Source: Lachnospiraceae bacterium (GTDB lineage Bacteria > Bacillota_A > Clostridia > Lachnospirales > Lachnospiraceae). From it: 9,572 bases of DNA. The stretch is from assembly GCA_003446335.1 (NCBI GenBank), contig DMAZ01000203.1:1-9572 (forward strand). The letters run 5' to 3'. A program made the translations under genes and the position numbers. Below, piece after piece: positions 6,361 to 9,572 of this stretch (position 1 is its first letter; each line of letters begins with the position of its first letter). A model generated the notes under the pieces. That model did no database searches, was not told the DNA's origin, and worked only from the letters and a program-made list of their open reading frames with translations.

Positions 6361-7284
6361 ATGGATGAGAGAATAAGGAAACTGAAAGAGAACATGGAAC
6401 TGCGGATCGTCGGCAAAAGTACTGTGATCGACAAGATCATCATAGCTCTGCTCGCCGGAGGGCACATCCTTCTGGAAGATGTTCCCGGCGTAGGAAAGAC
6501 CACGCTTGCAAAAACACTGGCGGATTCCTTATCTCTTTCTTTTGCGAGGATCCAATGTACGCCGGATACGACGCCCTCCGATATAACGGGCATTTCGGTC
6601 TATCGGCCTGATGAAGGTATTTTTCAGGTCGTTCCGGGACCGGTCATAAACAGCATTGTCCTGGTGGATGAGCTTAACAGAACTTCTCCGAGGACGCAGT
6701 CTGCTCTTCTGGAAGTGATGGAAGAGCGCAAAGTGACCATTGACGGCAAGACGTTTCCTGTACCGGAACCTTTTATGGTGATCGGAACACAGAATCCGGC
6801 CGAGATGGCCGGAACCTATCCGCTGCCGGAATCACAGCTCGACCGGTTCATGATGAAGCTTTCGGTCGGATACCCGGATACCGAAGCATCGGAAGAAATG
6901 GTCAGACGGTATCTGGAGGGGGTGCTGCATGAAAAGACAGATCCTGTTCTCACCGGCAGGGATATTCTGGAGATGCGCAGGAAAACAGCCTGTATTTCCA
7001 TACATGAGGATCTGAGGAGCTATGCAGTCAATATAGTGGATGAGACCAGGAAGAAGGCGGAAATTACATGCGGAGCCTCTCCCAGAGCACTGCTTGCCAT
7101 GTTGCGAAGCAGTCAGGCGATTGCATTCATGCAGGACCGAAGCTACTGCATTCCGGAAGATATTGCAGAGGCGGCAATACTGACCGTTCCACACAGACTT
7201 GTACTCAGCCCGGGAGCAAAACTCAGCCGCGTAACGAAGGAAGAACTGGTAAAGAAGATTCTTTCGCTGGTCAAGGTATCATGA
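6361..7284 (+). CDS. MoxR family AAA+ ATPase
   Basis: A 307-residue AAA+ ATPase of the MoxR group, whose members act as chaperone-like ATPases for maturation or regulation of partner proteins; they usually sit beside DUF58 proteins, as here. Visible motifs: Walker A GVGKTT (43-48), Walker B IVLVDELNR (99-107, Asp103, Glu104), sensor 1 IGTQNP (Asn145), arginine finger region LPESQLDRF (155-163, Arg162), and sensor 2 GASPRA (Arg242). The length is normal for the family. The ATG at 6361 is chosen: it is the first ATG in the frame, about 27 residues after a GTG at 6283, and the family N-terminus starts here. AAGGA at 6345-6349 lies eleven bases upstream, slightly long. The stop codon overlaps the next start (ATGA at 7281-7284), indicating translational coupling with the DUF58 gene. 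Confidence 0.95.
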   Translation: MDERIRKLKENMELRIVGKSTVIDKIIIALLAGGHILLEDVPGVGKTTLAKTLADSLSLSFARIQCTPDTTPSDITGISVYRPDEGIFQVVPGPVINSIVLVDELNRTSPRTQSALLEVMEERKVTIDGKTFPVPEPFMVIGTQNPAEMAGTYPLPESQLDRFMMKLSVGYPDTEASEEMVRRYLEGVLHEKTDPVLTGRDILEMRRKTACISIHEDLRSYAVNIVDETRKKAEITCGASPRALLAMLRSSQAIAFMQDRSYCIPEDIAEAAILTVPHRLVLSPGAKLSRVTKEELVKKILSLVKVS

Positions 7285-8351
7285 AAATTCAAATCAACAA
7301 AATACGACTGATCATTTATCTGGCAGTAATGACGGCAAGCCTTGTTTTTTCCAGTTTTTATGGAGGACCTGTCTCCTATGCATGGCTTTATGCAATAATG
7401 TTGCTATTGCCTGTTTCACTGCTGTATATTTTTCTGAATTACAGATTTCTGCGTATCTATCAGGAAATTGAGGTCCATAAAGTAGTAAGGAATGAAGACC
7501 ATGCCTATAAGGCATTAATAGAAAATGCGGGAATTCTGCCGATCCACCGGATGCGGATCTTACTTTTTAGTGATCGATGCAATCTTTATGAGATTGAGGA
7601 AGGATCGGAAATATCGCTGGACGTGCTTGAGAAAAAGGAGCTGAACTCCGGAATAAGCTGCAGATATGCAGGATCTTATTATGTCGGAATCGAGCGGGTC
7701 GCTTTTTCAGATCCATTCTTCATTTACACGATAGAGTTTCCTGTTCCTTATTCTTTCCGGGCGGTGGTCAGTCCTCAGATTACAGATCTTGCAAATGCAG
7801 CACTCGATCTGGAGAATCTGGTCAATTCACAGGGACTCAAAAGTTATATCCAGAAAGAAAATACACCGGGCAGTGATCTGAGGCCCTACAGGAGAGGAGA
7901 TTCCATCCGCTCCGTCAACTGGAAGGTTTCCGCAAGGCTCTCGGAGTTGACTGTAAGAGTCCCCGACCGAATGGAGAAGAGAAGAGTGACGATCCTGATG
8001 CAGGCAGCGAATGTTCCGGACAATCATCAGGATGTGGAGTACCTTAAATTACGTGATTATTTTCTGGAATTTGCTGTGTCGGCAGCCTGGCATTTCGCGG
8101 AGCAGGGAGTACCTGTCAGGCTGATTTATCCGGCCGGAAAAGTGAGTGAATCCATCGTCGATTCATACGGGAGTTTTATGGATTTCTACGGAATAGTTGC
8201 GGATGGGATCTTCTACAGTTCCGCAGAAGAATTTGAGAAGCTGAAATGCATGGCAGACGATAGAAGGAGCAATGTGTATGACGACGGTACATGGATTCTT
8301 ATCAGAGAAGATCCCGGACCGGGAGAGAGTCACTTCATCATTTGTGACTGA
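7281..8351 (+). CDS. DUF58 domain protein (MoxR partner)
   Basis: A 356-residue protein with two N-terminal membrane segments (about 8-26 and 32-53), a beta-rich region (about 60-165), and a DUF58 core carrying the hallmark LRPYRRGDSIRSVNWKVSAR (200-219), followed by LTVRVPDR. The region after it has the alternating strand/helix pattern of a von Willebrand A-like fold, usual in DUF58 proteins. The family has no settled biochemical function; with MoxR and a transglutaminase-like membrane protein it forms a widespread envelope-linked cluster. The start is the ATG overlapping the MoxR stop by four bases, with AAGG (7273-7276) four bases upstream; a longer reading frame extends upstream inside the MoxR gene but would lack the family's N-terminus. 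The next gene overlaps its end by eight bases. Confidence 0.92.
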   Translation: MKIQINKIRLIIYLAVMTASLVFSSFYGGPVSYAWLYAIMLLLPVSLLYIFLNYRFLRIYQEIEVHKVVRNEDHAYKALIENAGILPIHRMRILLFSDRCNLYEIEEGSEISLDVLEKKELNSGISCRYAGSYYVGIERVAFSDPFFIYTIEFPVPYSFRAVVSPQITDLANAALDLENLVNSQGLKSYIQKENTPGSDLRPYRRGDSIRSVNWKVSARLSELTVRVPDRMEKRRVTILMQAANVPDNHQDVEYLKLRDYFLEFAVSAAWHFAEQGVPVRLIYPAGKVSESIVDSYGSFMDFYGIVADGIFYSSAEEFEKLKCMADDRRSNVYDDGTWILIREDPGPGESHFIICD

Positions 8352-9572
8352 GTTTAAACTGCATCTTTTTGCATTTTCTCTGATCTGTATCTGCATGGAA
8401 ATCTTTCAGATCATAAAAAAGGAATCCATCCTGTTTCCAAGAGAATCCTTTATGCTGACGGTCATGGGAGTATTCTTTTTTCTGTGTATACTGGGATATA
8501 TTTTCTCCATGTTCGTCAAAGGCAGATTATCCGTTTTTTATTCGATGCTTCCGGCAGTATTGCTTTATCTGCTTTTGAAGGTTGACGAATCAAATCTTTT
8601 CCGGGGGACAGCTGCAGGCAGCCTGGGACCGGCGATCGCAGAAGCAGCTGTGGGACTGGAGGAAGCGATACTTGCCGGTGCAGCGGCAAGGCTCCTGCTT
8701 ATAGCCATACCGCGCAGGGATGCTGTTTTGCGATATGGCATTTTTATTTTGGATGCAGCTGCCGTTTCGTTGCATTTTTCGAAAGGAATCCTTGCCGGTG
8801 ATTTTCGTACAGACAGGCTGCTTTTTATCTTCCTTACGGTCCTGACACTGTCTGCCCTCCAGAAAATTCTGTGCGAGAGAAAAAAGAAGCCGTTCCCTTT
8901 TTATTATTTTCTTCTGATCGGAGCAGTATTAATCGCTGTGCCCATGAGGAAAGATCCCATAGACTGGACTCCGGTCGTCAGAGCGGGAGAGAATGTGATC
9001 GACCATGTGACGGGACTTGCGGACAGGATTTCTTATTATTTTTCTGCAAAGCTTAAGAACGGGTCCTACGCGGCCGGATACAGCTCTATGAATCAGACAG
9101 GCGGAAAGGTAGAGTGGTCGGACAGCGTACAGTTGATCTTAAGGACCGGCGGAGATCCGTACCATATTTACAGGGATGAGGAGACATCCCGGAATATGAA
9201 GATACGAAGGGAATTATATCTGGCCGGAGGCAGGGGCGCAGACAGGCAGGCCATAGTCAGTTTTATCAGATTCCTTCATTCAAATCATGTTGACAGAGAG
9301 CATGCGGCTCTCTTTTCAAAGATTTCGAATGTGGAGGTGGAGTACGCATATCTGGTGACGCCCGATGAAATTGCGCCCTGCAATTCTATATCGCTCGCAT
9401 CGGAAGGGAAGCAGATAGAGGGCGGTGTAAGCGCAGGAATGCATAAAAAAGGATATACCATAAACGCGCGTTACCTGGATATAGATTACGGAAGTCCGTA
9501 CCTGATCGATTTGTTTCGGAGAAGCGGGGAAATTTCTCAGAAGAATCCCTCTTATGAAAATTCTCCTTATGA
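8344..9572 (+). CDS. TgpA-like multi-pass membrane protein, probable transglutaminase-like; 3' end outside the window
   Basis: An open frame of 409 codons runs to the window end without a stop. The N-terminal 220 or so residues hold about six or seven hydrophobic segments (near residues 4-23, 37-60, 64-82, then further ones ending near FLLIGAVLIAVP). A soluble, presumably extracytoplasmic region follows with YSSMNQTGGKVEWSD and later VEVEYAYLVTPDEI, which resembles the part preceding the papain-like transglutaminase core of TgpA proteins. That core with its Cys-His-Asp triad would lie beyond the window and is not seen, so the assignment rests on layout and on the MoxR-DUF58 neighbours. The GTG at 8344 is preferred since the first membrane helix begins right after it; the first in-frame ATG (8395) would cut into that helix. 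The GTG overlaps the DUF58 gene by eight bases. The purine-rich GGGAGAGAG at 8321-8329 is a distant ribosome binding site, so initiation probably depends on coupling. Confidence 0.75.
   Translation, partial: MTEFKLHLFAFSLICICMEIFQIIKKESILFPRESFMLTVMGVFFFLCILGYIFSMFVKGRLSVFYSMLPAVLLYLLLKVDESNLFRGTAAGSLGPAIAEAAVGLEEAILAGAAARLLLIAIPRRDAVLRYGIFILDAAAVSLHFSKGILAGDFRTDRLLFIFLTVLTLSALQKILCERKKKPFPFYYFLLIGAVLIAVPMRKDPIDWTPVVRAGENVIDHVTGLADRISYYFSAKLKNGSYAAGYSSMNQTGGKVEWSDSVQLILRTGGDPYHIYRDEETSRNMKIRRELYLAGGRGADRQAIVSFIRFLHSNHVDREHAALFSKISNVEVEYAYLVTPDEIAPCNSISLASEGKQIEGGVSAGMHKKGYTINARYLDIDYGSPYLIDLFRRSGEISQKNPSYENSPY

Noticed and set aside
7068..7280. Upstream extension of the DUF58 reading frame within the MoxR gene
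   Set aside because: It overlaps conserved MoxR coding sequence, its residues resemble no DUF58 N-terminus, and an ATGA overlap start with AAGG upstream exists at 7281.

Overview
The window looks like chromosomal DNA from a Gram-positive Clostridia-type anaerobe, most likely of the Lachnospiraceae kind. The reasons are strong AGGAGG-type ribosome binding sites, moderate GC content, an aspartate kinase of the clostridial type, a C_GCAxxG_C_C family protein, and an MBOAT acyltransferase paired with an SGNH-like exported partner. This assignment is inference from gene content; no rRNA or marker gene is present. No tRNA, CRISPR array, insertion sequence or phage gene was seen.

Layout: (1) 1-1505, minus strand: aspartate kinase (lysC-type), then 17 bases later a lipoprotein whose 3' part leaves the window. 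(2) 1506-1696: a divergent intergenic region with one recognisable promoter facing each way. (3) 1697-4735, plus strand: a two-gene operon of an AlgI/DltB-like membrane O-acyltransferase and a membrane-anchored SGNH-type protein carrying an extra C-terminal domain; together they probably O-acylate an extracytoplasmic glycopolymer. (4) 4736-4950: a purine-rich intergenic leader with two inverted repeats. (5) 4951-5346, plus strand: a small four-cysteine C_GCAxxG_C_C protein. (6) 5371-6144, minus strand, convergent: an unassigned protein combining an N-terminal helix-turn-helix with a PD-(D/E)XK/RecB-type nuclease signature. (7) 6361-9572, plus strand: a tightly overlapping MoxR ATPase, DUF58 protein and TgpA-like membrane protein operon, the last gene cut by the window end before its expected transglutaminase core.

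How they fit together: several genes concern the cell envelope (lipoprotein, MBOAT/SGNH pair, and the MoxR-DUF58-transglutaminase set, whose substrates are generally unknown). Aspartate kinase feeds the lysine/diaminopimelate, threonine and methionine branches. The least explained items are the orphan helix-turn-helix/nuclease protein, the C-terminal domain of the SGNH partner, and the structured leader before the four-cysteine gene. No clear multi-gene defence system or other novel system is visible; the nuclease-like orphan is the nearest candidate.
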